From CAZCEC01 sp964497615 (lineage in GTDB: Bacteria > Chloroflexota > Anaerolineae > Anaerolineales > UBA6663), in NCBI GenBank assembly GCA_964497615.1, contig CAZCEC010000026.1, positions 1 to 64,000 of the forward strand: a stretch of 64,000 nucleotides of DNA, given 5' to 3'. This document shows, one piece after another, positions 24,288 to 33,033 of this stretch (positions are counted from its first letter, which is position 1; each line of letters begins with the position of its first letter). Position numbers and translations under genes: made by a program. The notes beneath the pieces were generated by a model. That model had not been told where the DNA came from, made no database searches, and saw only the letters and a list, made by a program, of their open reading frames with translations.

Positions 24288-24932
24288 TCAGACCACCAGC
24301 TCCAGGGCCTGGAAGAGCAGGGCGAAGTCCAGCCGACGGCCGGCGTCCTTGATCTCTTCCGCCGGCCAGACCAGCTCGCCCACGAAGGTTCGGTAAACCG
24401 CGCTCCCGCTCGCCCCGCCGGCGTTGACCCGTGTCCGCACCGCCACGAAGTTGCTGGCGAGGATGTTGCTCGCGCCGTCCACGCAGAACAGGCTCAAGCG
24501 GTCGCGGGCCATCTGCGACAGCACCCCCCAGCGCCACTCGGCCGTGGGCCAGCCCGCCCCGCGCAGGGCGCCCGAGGCCAGCAGCAGGGGCTGGCTCCAT
24601 GGCTGGAAACTGCTCTTGGGCGCCGGAGTCGGCACGCCTGCCCCGAACCCGGTCTCGCCGGGAATGCCAAAGTCTTCGATGTTCTGCATCTGGTAGCGGC
24701 GGTAAGCCTCGCCCGAGACGGTGTCGTCCCAGTTCGGGTTGACCGACAGGTGGGTATCGTCGGTGATGACGGTCACCACCCGGTAGGCGCCAGCGACCTC
24801 GATCACGTCGCCCACGGACAGCTCGGTGGTGAAGGCCGTCGTCGTGCCCACGAGCGCGCCGTCGGCCCCGTGCGCCACCGTCCCGGTCGCCGTGTCCCGC
24901 AGCCCCAGTGCATAGTTATAGAGCGCCATCAC
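24288..24932 (-). CDS. distal tail-like protein, 214 aa
   Basis: It lies directly after the tape measure gene and before the giant tail-tip gene, which is the position of distal tail proteins in siphoviruses. Two methionines are possible at the start, and I use the first. The N-terminal domain is beta-rich (ALVGTTTAFTTELSVGDVIEVAGAYRVVTVITDDTHLSV). The rest is mixed (FQPWSQPLLLASGALRGAGWPTAEWRWGVLSQMARDRL). No enzyme motif. Function assigned by context only. Confidence 0.6.
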   Translation of the reverse strand: MMALYNYALGLRDTATGTVAHGADGALVGTTTAFTTELSVGDVIEVAGAYRVVTVITDDTHLSVNPNWDDTVSGEAYRRYQMQNIEDFGIPGETGFGAGVPTPAPKSSFQPWSQPLLLASGALRGAGWPTAEWRWGVLSQMARDRLSLFCVDGASNILASNFVAVRTRVNAGGASGSAVYRTFVGELVWPAEEIKDAGRRLDFALLFQALELVV

Positions 24933-24943
24933 AGGTACGCCCT

Positions 24944-27070
24944 TTAGGGGCCCCGCCCCGTCCGCGCCCGCCGCACGGCGGTCGTCACGACGCCCACCAC
25001 TTTGCGCTCAACCCAGGCGGTCAGTTCCCGCCGGTCGCTTTCCGAGAGCGACCCGTGAAAGGCAAAGCTCAGACTCAATCCCGCTCCGCCCCCGCCGCCG
25101 GACAGCCCGGACAGAATCCGCTCCTGGCTCAGCATCCCGCCCAGGGCGCGCTCGGCGGCGCGGGTGCTCATGGCGTTCAGCACGAACTCGCGGCCGCGCT
25201 CCCCCATCCGGTAGCGGCCGGCGAACGCGTACCCGCCGGCCGCCATGGGTGTGTCGCCGCCGTCGGGGTTGGGCGGCGGGTTCCAGGGATCGGTGCCGGG
25301 CGTCATGGTCCCTTCCAGCGCGTCGATGAAGTCGCCGAACAGGTCGTACACGTCCCCCAGCCCTTCGGACAGCTGGGTGAACTGGTCGCGCAGGTGCGCT
25401 TTGAGCCGATTCTTCTCCTTCGTGTACTGGTCTTCCAACTGCTTTTGCTGCTGGGTCAGGTGGGCCTGGAGCTTGCTCTTTTCCTTGCGGTACTGGTCGT
25501 CCAGGTCGCGCAGCCGGGCAGCCTGGTCTTCTTCGCGCCGCTTGGATTCCTTGTCGTACTGCGCCTGCTCGTCGGCCAGCTGCTGCTCGTAGTCGGCCAG
25601 GCGCTGCTCGCGGCTCTCGGCGAAGGCGGCCTCGGCGTCGGCCAGATCCTGGGCAAAGTCGGCCGAGCGGCGCGCCGCTTCGATCTGGTGCTCCTCCTCC
25701 CGGCGCCGGCGCTCTTTCTCGTAGGCGCGCTGCTCCTTGACGAACCCCAGCGCATCGCGCCCGGCCGCCAGGTCCCGCAGGCGGTCGGAATGATCTTCGG
25801 CCGCATAGCGCTGCTCACGCTGATGGTCTTCTTCGAAGCGCGCCGTGTCGGCCCCGAAGTCGCGGGCGCGCCGCAGGCGCTGGGCGTAGTAATCTTCTTC
25901 CAGCCGCGCTTCGCGCTGCGCGAAGTCGCGCGCGGCCAGGGCGCGGGCCTCCTGGAAATCTTCCAGCCGGCGGGCTTCGCTCTGCTCGAAGTCGGCGATC
26001 AGCCGGGCGCGGTCTTCGTGGTAACCGGCTTCGAGCTGGGTCGCGCGCTCGCGAAAGTCGGCGATCAGGGCCGCGCGCCGGTCGGCGGTCTCGGCCTCCA
26101 GCGCATTGAGCTGCCCCTGGGTCGTGCCGAATGCCTCGGCTCCGGCCGTGCGGGCCGCAGCGCGCAGCCCGGCCTGCTGGAGGGCATAGCGCGCCGCGGC
26201 GCGGGAACGGTCGCGGCCGCCCCCCGCATACAGCGCCGCCCATTCCTCCGGCGTGCGGCCGCTGATGGGGCCGGACGATCCGCCGGCGGTCACCGGCGGG
26301 ATGTTGAAGTCGAAGGGGATGAACCCGCGATTGGTGACGCTGACGTTCTCCGGTGACGCGGTGCCGGCGGCGGCGCCCACAGCGGCCGCGGCCAGCGGCG
26401 CCGCTACCAGGAGCCCGGCGCCGCCCGCCGCCCGTCCAGCCGCTCCGCCCGCCCCCAGACTGCCCCCGGCCGCCAGCAGCATCTTGTCGGCGGCCGCGTT
26501 CATCAGCGCCGCGGCTGTGGCCTGGGTGCTGGCCGCCGTCAGCAGTTGGAAGTCGGCGTAGAGCTTGATGCCCTGCGCGGCCAGCGCGCCCAATGTCCCC
26601 AGCGCGACCAGCCCGCCGCCGATGCCCAGCGCGGCCTTGACCGCTTCCGGGTTGCGCTCCGCGAAGGCCGCCAGGCGCTCAGCCACTGAGGCCGCCTTTT
26701 CCAGCACCGGCAGAAGCTGGTTGGCCGCCACGCGCCCAATGCGCAGGTTGGCCCCTTCAATGTCCCGCAGCGCCGCCAGCCAGCGGCGGCTGGCGCGCTC
26801 GGTCTGGCCCGTGGTTGTCGCGTAGCGCTGGGCGGCCGCGATCAGGGGCGCGGTGATGGCCGCCCCCAGCAGCCCCACATTGCGGGAGATGCTCGCCAGG
26901 CGCTCGGCGTCCTGGCGCAGCGCCTGCATGCGCCGGCGGGTGCTCTCCGCCTGCTGCTCGAGCTGCTTGAGCCGCCCGCGCAGCTGGTCGGTCGCCGTGT
27001 TGGCCCGGGCGGCCGATTGCGGATCCGCCTCGAAGATCAGGCGGGCGCGGATGATGCGCTCTTCAGCCAT
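24944..27070 (-). CDS. tail tape measure protein
   Basis: 708 residues. The start is the ATG at 27070, overlapping the end of the tail-chaperone extension. An N-terminal coiled coil (TDQLRGRLKQLEQQAESTRRRMQALRQDAERL) is followed by hydrophobic, Gly/Ala-rich helices (about 145-245). A very long charged coiled coil (about 320-590) has repeats of the type RRxxDFxxxRxxxxxDY. The C-terminus is Gly-rich. This is the classic tape measure layout and follows the chaperone pair directly. Its length would suit a medium-length siphovirus tail. It sets tail length and is threaded out during DNA injection. Confidence 0.9.
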   Translation of the reverse strand: MAEERIIRARLIFEADPQSAARANTATDQLRGRLKQLEQQAESTRRRMQALRQDAERLASISRNVGLLGAAITAPLIAAAQRYATTTGQTERASRRWLAALRDIEGANLRIGRVAANQLLPVLEKAASVAERLAAFAERNPEAVKAALGIGGGLVALGTLGALAAQGIKLYADFQLLTAASTQATAAALMNAAADKMLLAAGGSLGAGGAAGRAAGGAGLLVAAPLAAAAVGAAAGTASPENVSVTNRGFIPFDFNIPPVTAGGSSGPISGRTPEEWAALYAGGGRDRSRAAARYALQQAGLRAAARTAGAEAFGTTQGQLNALEAETADRRAALIADFRERATQLEAGYHEDRARLIADFEQSEARRLEDFQEARALAARDFAQREARLEEDYYAQRLRRARDFGADTARFEEDHQREQRYAAEDHSDRLRDLAAGRDALGFVKEQRAYEKERRRREEEHQIEAARRSADFAQDLADAEAAFAESREQRLADYEQQLADEQAQYDKESKRREEDQAARLRDLDDQYRKEKSKLQAHLTQQQKQLEDQYTKEKNRLKAHLRDQFTQLSEGLGDVYDLFGDFIDALEGTMTPGTDPWNPPPNPDGGDTPMAAGGYAFAGRYRMGERGREFVLNAMSTRAAERALGGMLSQERILSGLSGGGGGAGLSLSFAFHGSLSESDRRELTAWVERKVVGVVTTAVRRARTGRGP

Positions 27071-27685
27071 TCGCCTCGGCCTCTTCCCTGGCGCGCTCTT
27101 TGATTCGCCTGCTCATAAACTCAATCGCCAATATGTCATTCAGCAGCGCCTCGGGCTGATCCGCCAGGCCGCCAGCCCTGGGCAGGAACTTCCATTCGGT
27201 CGCGTCCATCAGGGACCACAGGCGGTAGGCCTCGTCCGCGTCCCCGTCGAACTTTACGTCGGGGAAGTCCTCCGCGCCTGCGTCCCCCGCTTGCGACCGT
27301 TCCCGGAGACGGGCGTAGAGGCGAGCGCTGGCGCTTTTGGGTCTTCCACCGCAGCCTCCGGCAGCCAGTGCGGGTTGTCGTCGTAGACCGCCCGCTCCCA
27401 GGCGCCGGCCAGCCCGTCGGGGAAGTCCAGGAAGGTCTCAAAGTCGGGCCAGCCGGCCGCAGCGGGAGCGAGTTCGCCATCCGGCGGCCCGACTTCAATT
27501 TGCGCCGACCCGGCCAGCAGGTCGGGGTAGACGATCACGCGCAGGATCAGCCGGTCGGGGTCGTCCTCTGCGGCGCGCCGTCCCGCCTCCTGGAGGCGCG
27601 CGCGTCGCATCCCGGCTAACACCGTGGCCGGCGCGGTCGTGATGCGGATGCGCCGGCCATGGACATCGCCCTCCACCGTGCCCAT
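27063..27685 (-). CDS. tail assembly chaperone fusion (gpGT-like), made by -1 frameshift
   Basis: If ribosomes slip back one base at CCCAAAA (27341-27335), the upstream chaperone frame continues as KSASARLYARLRERSQAGDAG, then DEAYRLWSLMDATEWKFLPRAGGL and LAIEFMSRRIKERAREEAEANG, and stops at 27063. The fusion would be 207 residues. This extension reads as natural helical protein, is in the right place just before the tape measure gene, and has no start codon of its own. In lambda and most siphoviruses the G and GT forms coat the tape measure during tail assembly. Confidence 0.8.
27254..27685 (-). CDS. tail assembly chaperone (gpG-like), 143 aa
   Basis: The unshifted product starts with the ATG at 27685, sharing one base with the stop of the major tail gene. 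It contains MGTVEGDVHGRRIRITTAPATVLAG, then DPDRLILRVIVYPDLLAGSAQIE, and WPDFETFLDFPDGLAGAWERAVYDDNPHWLPEAAVED before the slip site. After the slip site the zero frame reads 26 low-complexity residues to the TAA. Same position and size as lambda gpG. It binds the tape measure protein before tail tube polymerisation. Confidence 0.8.
   Translation of the reverse strand: MGTVEGDVHGRRIRITTAPATVLAGMRRARLQEAGRRAAEDDPDRLILRVIVYPDLLAGSAQIEVGPPDGELAPAAAGWPDFETFLDFPDGLAGAWERAVYDDNPHWLPEAAVEDPKAPALASTPVSGNGRKRGTQARRTSPT
27335..27341 (-). promoter_or_regulatory. -1 ribosomal frameshift slippery site CCCAAAA
   Basis: On the - strand the zero-frame codons are GAC-CCA-AAA-GCG, so C-CCA-AAA fits the X-XXY-YYZ heptamer exactly. 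The -1 frame is open from here to the end of the chaperone extension. GC-rich sequence follows and could pair into a stimulatory hairpin. Confidence 0.8.
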
Positions 27686-28500
27686 TAGTTGGTCTCGTAC
27701 AGCGCCACGATCAGGGCGTCGGTGGTCGGGATGGCGGGCGTGGTCGTGAAGGTGATGCTGGTGGTCAGCACGGTCAGGTTGGCCGTGGTCAGCACACCGT
27801 CAATCCAGACCGTCACCTTCGCCGTGGCCGCTGCCGGCGCGGCGGCCGGGAAGAGAAAGGTGTCCTCGGCGTTGTCGCCCAGCCAGGCCACGACCTTCGG
27901 CTTGTACTGAAACACGCCGCGGATCACCTGGCCCTGCGCGGCGCCCTCGACGCCTTCCGCGAAGGCCGTGCCCCACAGGTGTTCGGTCACCAGCGCCGGG
28001 GTGACGGTGTAGGCGCGCTCCTCCGGGTTGTCGTCGAACCCGCCCTCGCGCTTGGCGATCGTGACGCGCGGGAAGATGCGGGCGTCCCACACCCGGTTGC
28101 CGCCCTCGTCCAGCGCCTGGCGGTAGGCCAGCAGCCCCACGGTCGGCTCGAACCCGCTCTGGTCGGTGACGCCGCCCAGCATCAGGTTCGCCTCCCCGAC
28201 CACGAAGGCACTCAGCCCCGAGACGGCCGCGTCCAGGTCGTCGTTGATGCGGCCCACGCGCAGTTCGGCCGTCATGCCCTCCAGGGCGGGCAGCACGTCG
28301 AACTGCAGCAGCCGGTCGTCGCCGGTGTGGCTGATGCGGCGGTACTCCGGGTCGTTGATGGTCAGGGTCTTGGCGCCCTCGGCCCGGATGCCCTCGTAGG
28401 CGGCGGTGGACGACGCGGCCGGCAGGCCGTCGGCGTTGAGCGCGAAGATCACCGCGTTGCGGAATCCCACGCCCGAGCGTTTCTTGCTTGGTGCAGACAT
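27685..28500 (-). CDS. major tail protein
   Basis: 271 residues with a strong ribosome binding site (AAGGAGAG eight bases before the ATG). The body is beta-rich. The N-terminal domain includes GVGFRNAVIFALNADGLPAASSTAAYEGIRAEGAKTL and YRRISHTGDDRLLQFDVLPALEG. The C-terminal 85 residues (AAATAKVTVWIDGVLTTANLTVL) form an extra Ig-like domain, as many tail tube proteins carry. It lies between the tail terminator and the chaperone genes, the standard siphovirus order. It polymerises into the tail tube. Confidence 0.8.
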   Translation of the reverse strand: MSAPSKKRSGVGFRNAVIFALNADGLPAASSTAAYEGIRAEGAKTLTINDPEYRRISHTGDDRLLQFDVLPALEGMTAELRVGRINDDLDAAVSGLSAFVVGEANLMLGGVTDQSGFEPTVGLLAYRQALDEGGNRVWDARIFPRVTIAKREGGFDDNPEERAYTVTPALVTEHLWGTAFAEGVEGAAQGQVIRGVFQYKPKVVAWLGDNAEDTFLFPAAAPAAATAKVTVWIDGVLTTANLTVLTTSITFTTTPAIPTTDALIVALYETN

Positions 28501-28512
28501 GGCTACTCTCCT

Positions 28513-28998
28513 TTACTCGTTGGCGGCGTAGGCGCGCGCGATCTGCACGCTGACCTGCACGCGAACCTCGAACCCGATAAAGGCCTCGCCGTATTCCGGC
28601 AGGACCACGATCCCGCTGTCGCCCAGCACCCGCGCCCGCTGCACGCCGGCCACGCCCAGGTGCGGATACGCCCGCAGTCGATTCTTGACCGCAACCAGGA
28701 TCGGCCGGCAGCGCTTCTCCCGCTCCTCCGGCGTGCCCTGGCCCAGCGGCATGACCGCGCACTGGACGGCGTAGGTGCGCGCCTCCCAGGCCCACTCCGC
28801 GCCGTCCTGCGTCTCGCTGTCGACCGCCTGCCCGGTGAAGGCATACACCGCCGGCAGTTCGGCCGTGTCCAGCTTGGGCGGCGGCGGGTTGTGGCCGTGA
28901 AGCGTGACGGTGTCCGCCCCGACCGCCGCGGTCTGGCCGTCGAACAGCGCCGCCAGCGCGGCACAGACGCTTTCGGGGTCTCCGATGGCAGCGCTCAT
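28513..28998 (-). CDS. tail terminator / tail completion protein, 161 aa
   Basis: ATG at 28998 overlaps the preceding stop by four bases. The protein reads ESVCAALAALFDGQT at the N-terminus, a strand pair around WEARTYAVQCAVMPLGQG, the helix EEREKRCRPILVAVKNRLRAYPHLG, and a long strand GEAFIGFEVRVQVSVQIARAY at the end. This pattern and the position upstream of the major tail gene fit tail terminator proteins, which cap the tail tube and join it to the head. Confidence 0.65.
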   Translation of the reverse strand: MSAAIGDPESVCAALAALFDGQTAAVGADTVTLHGHNPPPPKLDTAELPAVYAFTGQAVDSETQDGAEWAWEARTYAVQCAVMPLGQGTPEEREKRCRPILVAVKNRLRAYPHLGVAGVQRARVLGDSGIVVLPEYGEAFIGFEVRVQVSVQIARAYAANE

Positions 28999-29852
28999 CC
29001 AGTAGCAACCCTCACCGGCAGCAATTCGAGCACGTCATCAGGGATGCCGTCCGGCGCGACCTTCTGGGTGCTCCCCAGCACCGTGAGGCGCTCGTAGAAG
29101 TTCACGTCCTTCAGCCGGTAGGTCCAGGTCGCCAGCCGCATCAGCGCCCGGTGCGCGTTGGCCCACGGGCGGAAAACGAAAATCTTTGTCCCTTGCGCCT
29201 GCGCGGCCGCGGTCGTCCCCTGCGCCCCGCGTACCAGCACACCGGCATTCGTGGAGTAATTGACGGACGCGACCAGCGCCATCTCGCCGTCGTCGTCCGG
29301 CCCGAAGCGGATCAGGTTCCCGGCCTGGATGCGCGGCTCGTCACTGTCGGCCGCGATCCCGTCGGCGTCGGTGAAGGTGATGGCGGTCGCGCCTGCCGCG
29401 AGGGGATCCGCCAGCACGGTCTCGAGCGTGTCCGCCCAGGCCGCGCTGTAGCGGTCGTGGTAGCCCCACAGCCCGTCGAGCGTCACGTTGCGCACATAGT
29501 CGCCGGCCGGGTCCAGCCAGGCCACGCCGGAAGACTTGCGCGGCCGGATGGAGTAGTAGGGCGCGCCGCGCGCGGGCTCCAGCCAGTAGTTGGTGGCCGC
29601 CACGGCCGCCCCGTCGCCGTTGGTCACGCTCACCACCGCCAGCAGGTCGTCGTCGAACAGCAACTCGCGGACGCCTATCCCGTCGAAGGCGCGCGCCTCG
29701 CGCAGCGGGTCGAAGTGGCGGTGGGTCGACTCGTCGATCAGCCGGCTGCCCTTGCTCAGGTGCCGGCCCAGGAGCGCGTCGTCGCTTGTTTGCGATGCGC
29801 CCAGCCCGAGCTCGGCCCGCAGCTGGTACAGGGTGGCATAGGCGATTGTCAT
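28995..29852 (-). CDS. head-tail connector protein, 285 aa
   Basis: The N-terminal 45 residues (YATLYQLRAELGLGASQTSDDALLGRHLSKGSRLIDESTHRHF) are the helical start of HK97 gp6-type connector proteins. The middle region is beta-rich, and the C-terminus returns to helices (NAHRALMRLATWTYRLKDV), as expected when an extra domain is inserted in the connector fold. That inserted beta domain makes it much longer than the usual 100 residues. It forms the ring under the portal. Confidence 0.75.
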   Translation of the reverse strand: MTIAYATLYQLRAELGLGASQTSDDALLGRHLSKGSRLIDESTHRHFDPLREARAFDGIGVRELLFDDDLLAVVSVTNGDGAAVAATNYWLEPARGAPYYSIRPRKSSGVAWLDPAGDYVRNVTLDGLWGYHDRYSAAWADTLETVLADPLAAGATAITFTDADGIAADSDEPRIQAGNLIRFGPDDDGEMALVASVNYSTNAGVLVRGAQGTTAAAQAQGTKIFVFRPWANAHRALMRLATWTYRLKDVNFYERLTVLGSTQKVAPDGIPDDVLELLPVRVATG

Positions 29853-30388
29853 GCCTTCTCTCCCGGCTGCTGCTCGATCAGCCGCCCCAGGTGCACGCGG
29901 AACCCCTGCTCGAAGACGAGGCCGGCGTCGTTACCGCGGGCGGCCATCACCTGCTCGAAGTCGTACCAGCGGCCGCGATGGAGCTTGGCCTGGTACATCA
30001 TCCGCCCGCGGATCTCGCGCCCCGGGTAGGCCGGGCCCACCACCCACGGCGCGTACGTGACCGCGGTGCCGATCTCGCCCAGCACCGCCGTCCCCTGCAC
30101 GCGCGTCTCAGTCGTGAACGACCGGCCCAATGTGCCGGTGCGCCGGTACGGCAGCTTGGGCGTGCCTTTTCGTAAATTTGCAAAGAACCACCGCCGCGCG
30201 CGGGGCGTCATGTTCTTCACTGTCTGACCCTGCGGCGCCGGACCGGCGGGATAGGGCGGAATCTGCTCGTGGAGAAAGAGCAATGTCTCATCCATCGCCA
30301 GCGCGCCGGCCTGGAGCGCCAGTTCGGGCATCCGGTCGATGAGGTCTTCCAGTTCGTCCATCCCGCTCAGCTCAAAAGAGTCAGCCAC
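29849..30388 (-). CDS. HK97 gp10-like head-tail joining / minor capsid protein
   Basis: I use the GTG at 30388, because AAGGA precedes it at the right distance; an internal ATG ten codons later is the alternative. 179 residues. The opening SGMDELEDLIDRMPELALQAGALAMDETLLFLHEQIPPYP and the later GTPKLPYRRTGTLGRSFTTETRVQGT, then GTAVTYAPWVVGPAYPGR, follow the gp10 neck-protein pattern. Four-base overlap with the connector gene downstream. It sits directly after the glycosylation genes, so the cassette lies inside the structural operon. Confidence 0.7.
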   Translation of the reverse strand: MADSFELSGMDELEDLIDRMPELALQAGALAMDETLLFLHEQIPPYPAGPAPQGQTVKNMTPRARRWFFANLRKGTPKLPYRRTGTLGRSFTTETRVQGTAVLGEIGTAVTYAPWVVGPAYPGREIRGRMMYQAKLHRGRWYDFEQVMAARGNDAGLVFEQGFRVHLGRLIEQQPGEKA

Positions 30389-30407
30389 TGGAACGTCCTT
30401 GTGGGCG

Positions 30408-31058
30408 TCAGTCCGCCCGCCACTGCGCCAGCCGGATCCACGGCTGCCCGTCCAGCGTGAACGGGTAGCGCGCGTGCGGCGTGCGCGTTTTCCACAGCAC
30501 ATAGGGGAGCGACAACTGATCGGCCTCGCTCCAGGCCAGGTTCTGCTCCCACCAGGCGTCATCGAGCGCGATCACGCCCGGGTCGAGGTGGCGGCGGGCG
30601 ATGCTGGTGCACTCCAGCAGGCCCAGATCGTCGGGGAACCCCGCCGCCAGGTAGCTGTTGACCTGCGCGGCCAGCGGCACGCCCGCATACTTGGGATGGC
30701 TGGTCGCCGGCAGTTCCTCGCGGATGGAATGGCGCCAGCGGTGGGGATAGAAGACCGCCCCCGCTGTTTCCAGCAGCGCGAAGTTGTCGGCCGCGAAGGA
30801 CTCGCTCACCACCGCCCAGCCAGCGTCCACCCACAGGCTGGCGTCGTACTCGGGCAGGCAGGCGTGCGGCTGGAGCTTGAACCACTTGGCCCGCAGGCGC
30901 GGGGTCCGCTCGGGCCGCGGGACGACGCGCATCTCCCAGCCGTCGGCGCGCAGCTCCGGGTCGTCGGTGAAGGCCACGCACGGCACGCCTTGCGGCGGAA
31001 TGGGCGGCAGGACGGGATAGTACGCGCCGTACAGGGCTGTGAAGACGACGCCGTTCAC
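30408..31058 (-). CDS. DUF616-type glycosyltransferase-like protein
   Basis: 216 residues. VVFTALYGAYYPVLPPIPPQGVPCVAFTDDPEL at the start and PEYDASLWVDAGWAV in the middle match the DUF616 (TOD1/MUCI70-like) family, whose members have a glycosyltransferase fold. In bacteria and phages these often modify surface or virion sugars. The start ATG overlaps the stop of the next upstream gene (ATGA), tying it to the GT2 gene. Substrate unknown. Part of a five-gene sugar cassette within the virion operon. Confidence 0.75.
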   Translation of the reverse strand: MNGVVFTALYGAYYPVLPPIPPQGVPCVAFTDDPELRADGWEMRVVPRPERTPRLRAKWFKLQPHACLPEYDASLWVDAGWAVVSESFAADNFALLETAGAVFYPHRWRHSIREELPATSHPKYAGVPLAAQVNSYLAAGFPDDLGLLECTSIARRHLDPGVIALDDAWWEQNLAWSEADQLSLPYVLWKTRTPHARYPFTLDGQPWIRLAQWRAD

Positions 31059-31930
31059 GTCTTGAGCTGCTTCCAGCGCTCGCCCCAGCGCTCATCCATC
31101 AGGCGCGTGCTTGCTTCGCGCTCGAAGTCGCGCCCGGCGGACTCGGCCCGCGCCAGGGTCGGGCTGTCCACGTGGTGCCAGAAGACGGCGTTGTCCACGT
31201 AGCCAAGCGTCCAGCCGGCGTCGGCCAGCCGCAGGGCGTAGTCGTGGCTGTGGTGCAGCTGCAGACGGTCCCAGTAGAGCCCGACCTGGTCGCTGGCCGT
31301 CCGGCGCACCATGAACACCGTCGCCTCTGTGGCCTGGGCCGGCCGCACGACGGGGCGGGCCGGCAGGGTGTCGTCCCAGCGGTTGAGCGCCGCGCGGCGC
31401 GCGCCCGCGTACGCGTCCAGTTCCGCCAGCGCCTCCCGCGGGAAGCGCACCCAGGCCGACGGCCAGCCGCCGGCCTGGTAGACCGCGCAGACCCAACCCA
31501 GCCGCGGATCGGCGTCCAGCGCGGCCGCCAGCCGCTCCACGCAATGCCGGCCCAGGGCGATGTCGTTGTTGCACAGCAGCACACACTCGCCGGCCGCCTT
31601 CCGCCACCCGGCGTTCGTGCCGCGCACATAACCTTCGTTTGTTTCCAGGCGCACAACCTGGCCATGCTCGCTCAACCACTCCCATTCCCCGTCAGGGGAG
31701 CAGTTGTCCACCAAGATGGTCTCGCCCGCCGGAAGAGTCTGGTCGGCCAGGGACGCCAGCGCCACGCGCGTGAGCTCCGGCTGGCCGTGCTGCAGGATGA
31801 CGGCGCTGACCTTCACCAGCTCAGGCGCGGCATCAACGGACGCTGCCGCAAGCGTGGGCGTTGGTGTATCCGTCGTCGCCTTGACGGGAATGCCCCCGGC
31901 GGGCGTCTTCGTTGTGCGTTTCTTAGCCAT
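31055..31930 (-). CDS. family 2 glycosyltransferase
   Basis: 291 residues. A basic 40-residue N-terminal extension (MAKKRTTKTP...) precedes a GT2 GT-A domain: VSAVILQHGQPELTRVALASLADQTLPAGETILVDNCSPDGEW, NEGYVRGTNAGWRKAAGECVLLCNNDIALG (NND in place of DxD), and a later HHSHDYALRLADAGW acceptor-loop motif. Such enzymes transfer a nucleotide-sugar residue to a glycan. Its ATG touches the stop of glf. It likely uses the galactofuranose donor produced by Glf, or another sugar in the same chain. Confidence 0.8.
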   Translation of the reverse strand: MAKKRTTKTPAGGIPVKATTDTPTPTLAAASVDAAPELVKVSAVILQHGQPELTRVALASLADQTLPAGETILVDNCSPDGEWEWLSEHGQVVRLETNEGYVRGTNAGWRKAAGECVLLCNNDIALGRHCVERLAAALDADPRLGWVCAVYQAGGWPSAWVRFPREALAELDAYAGARRAALNRWDDTLPARPVVRPAQATEATVFMVRRTASDQVGLYWDRLQLHHSHDYALRLADAGWTLGYVDNAVFWHHVDSPTLARAESAGRDFEREASTRLMDERWGERWKQLKT

Positions 31931-33033
31931 CAGGCCAACTCCACGCGCACCAGCCGCCGCGCGGCCGCGATGGCCTGGTGCATGTCCAGGTAGCGGTAGC
32001 CGCCCAGCCGCCCGCCGCAGACCAGGTTCGGCTTGTGGCCGGCCACGTAGCGCGCATAGTCGTCATACAGCGCCTGGTTGCGTGCGTCGTTGACCGGGTA
32101 GAGCGGCTCGCCCCACTCGTTCTCAGGCACCGGGTAGGTGCGGGTCACGACCGTCGTGCCCAATTCGCGCGCCGGCATCCACCAGTGGCGCCACTCCTCG
32201 ACCCGCAGCCAGGGCACGTCCGCGTCGCAGTAGTTCATCGTCGGGCAGCCCTGGTAATCCTCCAGCGGGTGCGTCTCGTGCTCGAAGCGCAGCCGCCGGT
32301 ACGCCAGCGGGCCGAAGACCCAGCCGGCCAGGGCGTCGATCGGGCCGGTGTAGATCACGCGTGCCGCCTGGGCATCCCAGTAAGTGGCGCGGTCCAGATA
32401 GTCCTGGCCGCACTCGACCCGGATCCCGGCCAGCATGGCCGCGACCAGCGCCGTGTAGCCCGCGGCCGGCAGTCCCTGATAGTCGTCGTCGAAGTAGTCC
32501 GCGTCCCAGGTGGTGCGCACCGGCAGGCGCTTGATGATGGCGGCCGGCAGTTCAGCCGGTTCGCGCCCCCATTGCTTGCGGGTGTAGCCCTCGACGAACA
32601 TCGCGTACAGGTCCGGCCCGATGTGCTGCAGGCACCAATCGCGGACGTTGTCGGCCGTGTGGCCGTTGACGAATCCCGCCAGCAGCGCGCGGGCCTGCGC
32701 GCCAGTTGTCACCCCATACACCTGCTGCAGGGTGCTCAGGTTGATGGGCAGGTCGTAGACATGTCCGCGGACATGCGCCTTGACCCGGTGACGGTACGGC
32801 CGCCACTCGCCGAAGCGGTTGACGTACTCCCACAGCCGGCGGTCGTCCGTGTGGAAGATGTGCCCGCCGTGGGCCTGGACCATCTGGCCGGCGCGCGTCA
32901 GGGTGTGCGCCATGCCGGCCACGTGGTCGGCCTTCTCGATCACCAGCACGCGCTTCCCGGCGTCGGCCAGATCGCGGGCACAGGTCGCCCCGAACAGGCC
33001 GGCCCCGACGACGAGGTAGTCGAAGCGGGTCAT
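31930..33033 (-). CDS. glf: UDP-galactopyranose mutase
   Basis: 367 residues, the usual family length. The flavin-binding Rossmann motif is LVVGAGLFGATCARDLADAGKRVLVIEK, followed by GGHIFHTDDRRLWEYVNRFGEW, the conserved substrate region INLSTLQQVYG, YTRKQWG, and the C-terminal NLVCGGRLGGYRYLDMHQAI. Glf converts UDP-galactopyranose to UDP-galactofuranose, the donor for galactofuranose-containing glycans. Finding it inside a virion operon between glycosyltransferases is unusual. The ATG overlaps the stop of the GT2-methyltransferase gene. One copy of the 14-bp palindrome lies in this gene at 32761. Confidence 0.9.
   Translation of the reverse strand: MTRFDYLVVGAGLFGATCARDLADAGKRVLVIEKADHVAGMAHTLTRAGQMVQAHGGHIFHTDDRRLWEYVNRFGEWRPYRHRVKAHVRGHVYDLPINLSTLQQVYGVTTGAQARALLAGFVNGHTADNVRDWCLQHIGPDLYAMFVEGYTRKQWGREPAELPAAIIKRLPVRTTWDADYFDDDYQGLPAAGYTALVAAMLAGIRVECGQDYLDRATYWDAQAARVIYTGPIDALAGWVFGPLAYRRLRFEHETHPLEDYQGCPTMNYCDADVPWLRVEEWRHWWMPARELGTTVVTRTYPVPENEWGEPLYPVNDARNQALYDDYARYVAGHKPNLVCGGRLGGYRYLDMHQAIAAARRLVRVELA
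32761..32774. promoter_or_regulatory. palindrome ATGTCC-NN-GGACAT, copy 2
   Basis: ATGTCCGCGGACAT is a perfect copy of the phage palindrome, inside glf. On the + strand it is followed by GC, as are copies 1 and 3. Confidence 0.5.

Noticed and set aside
23178..24947. Long + strand frame opposite the giant tail gene
   Set aside because: Mirror frame. The - strand carries the structural protein with coherent domains.
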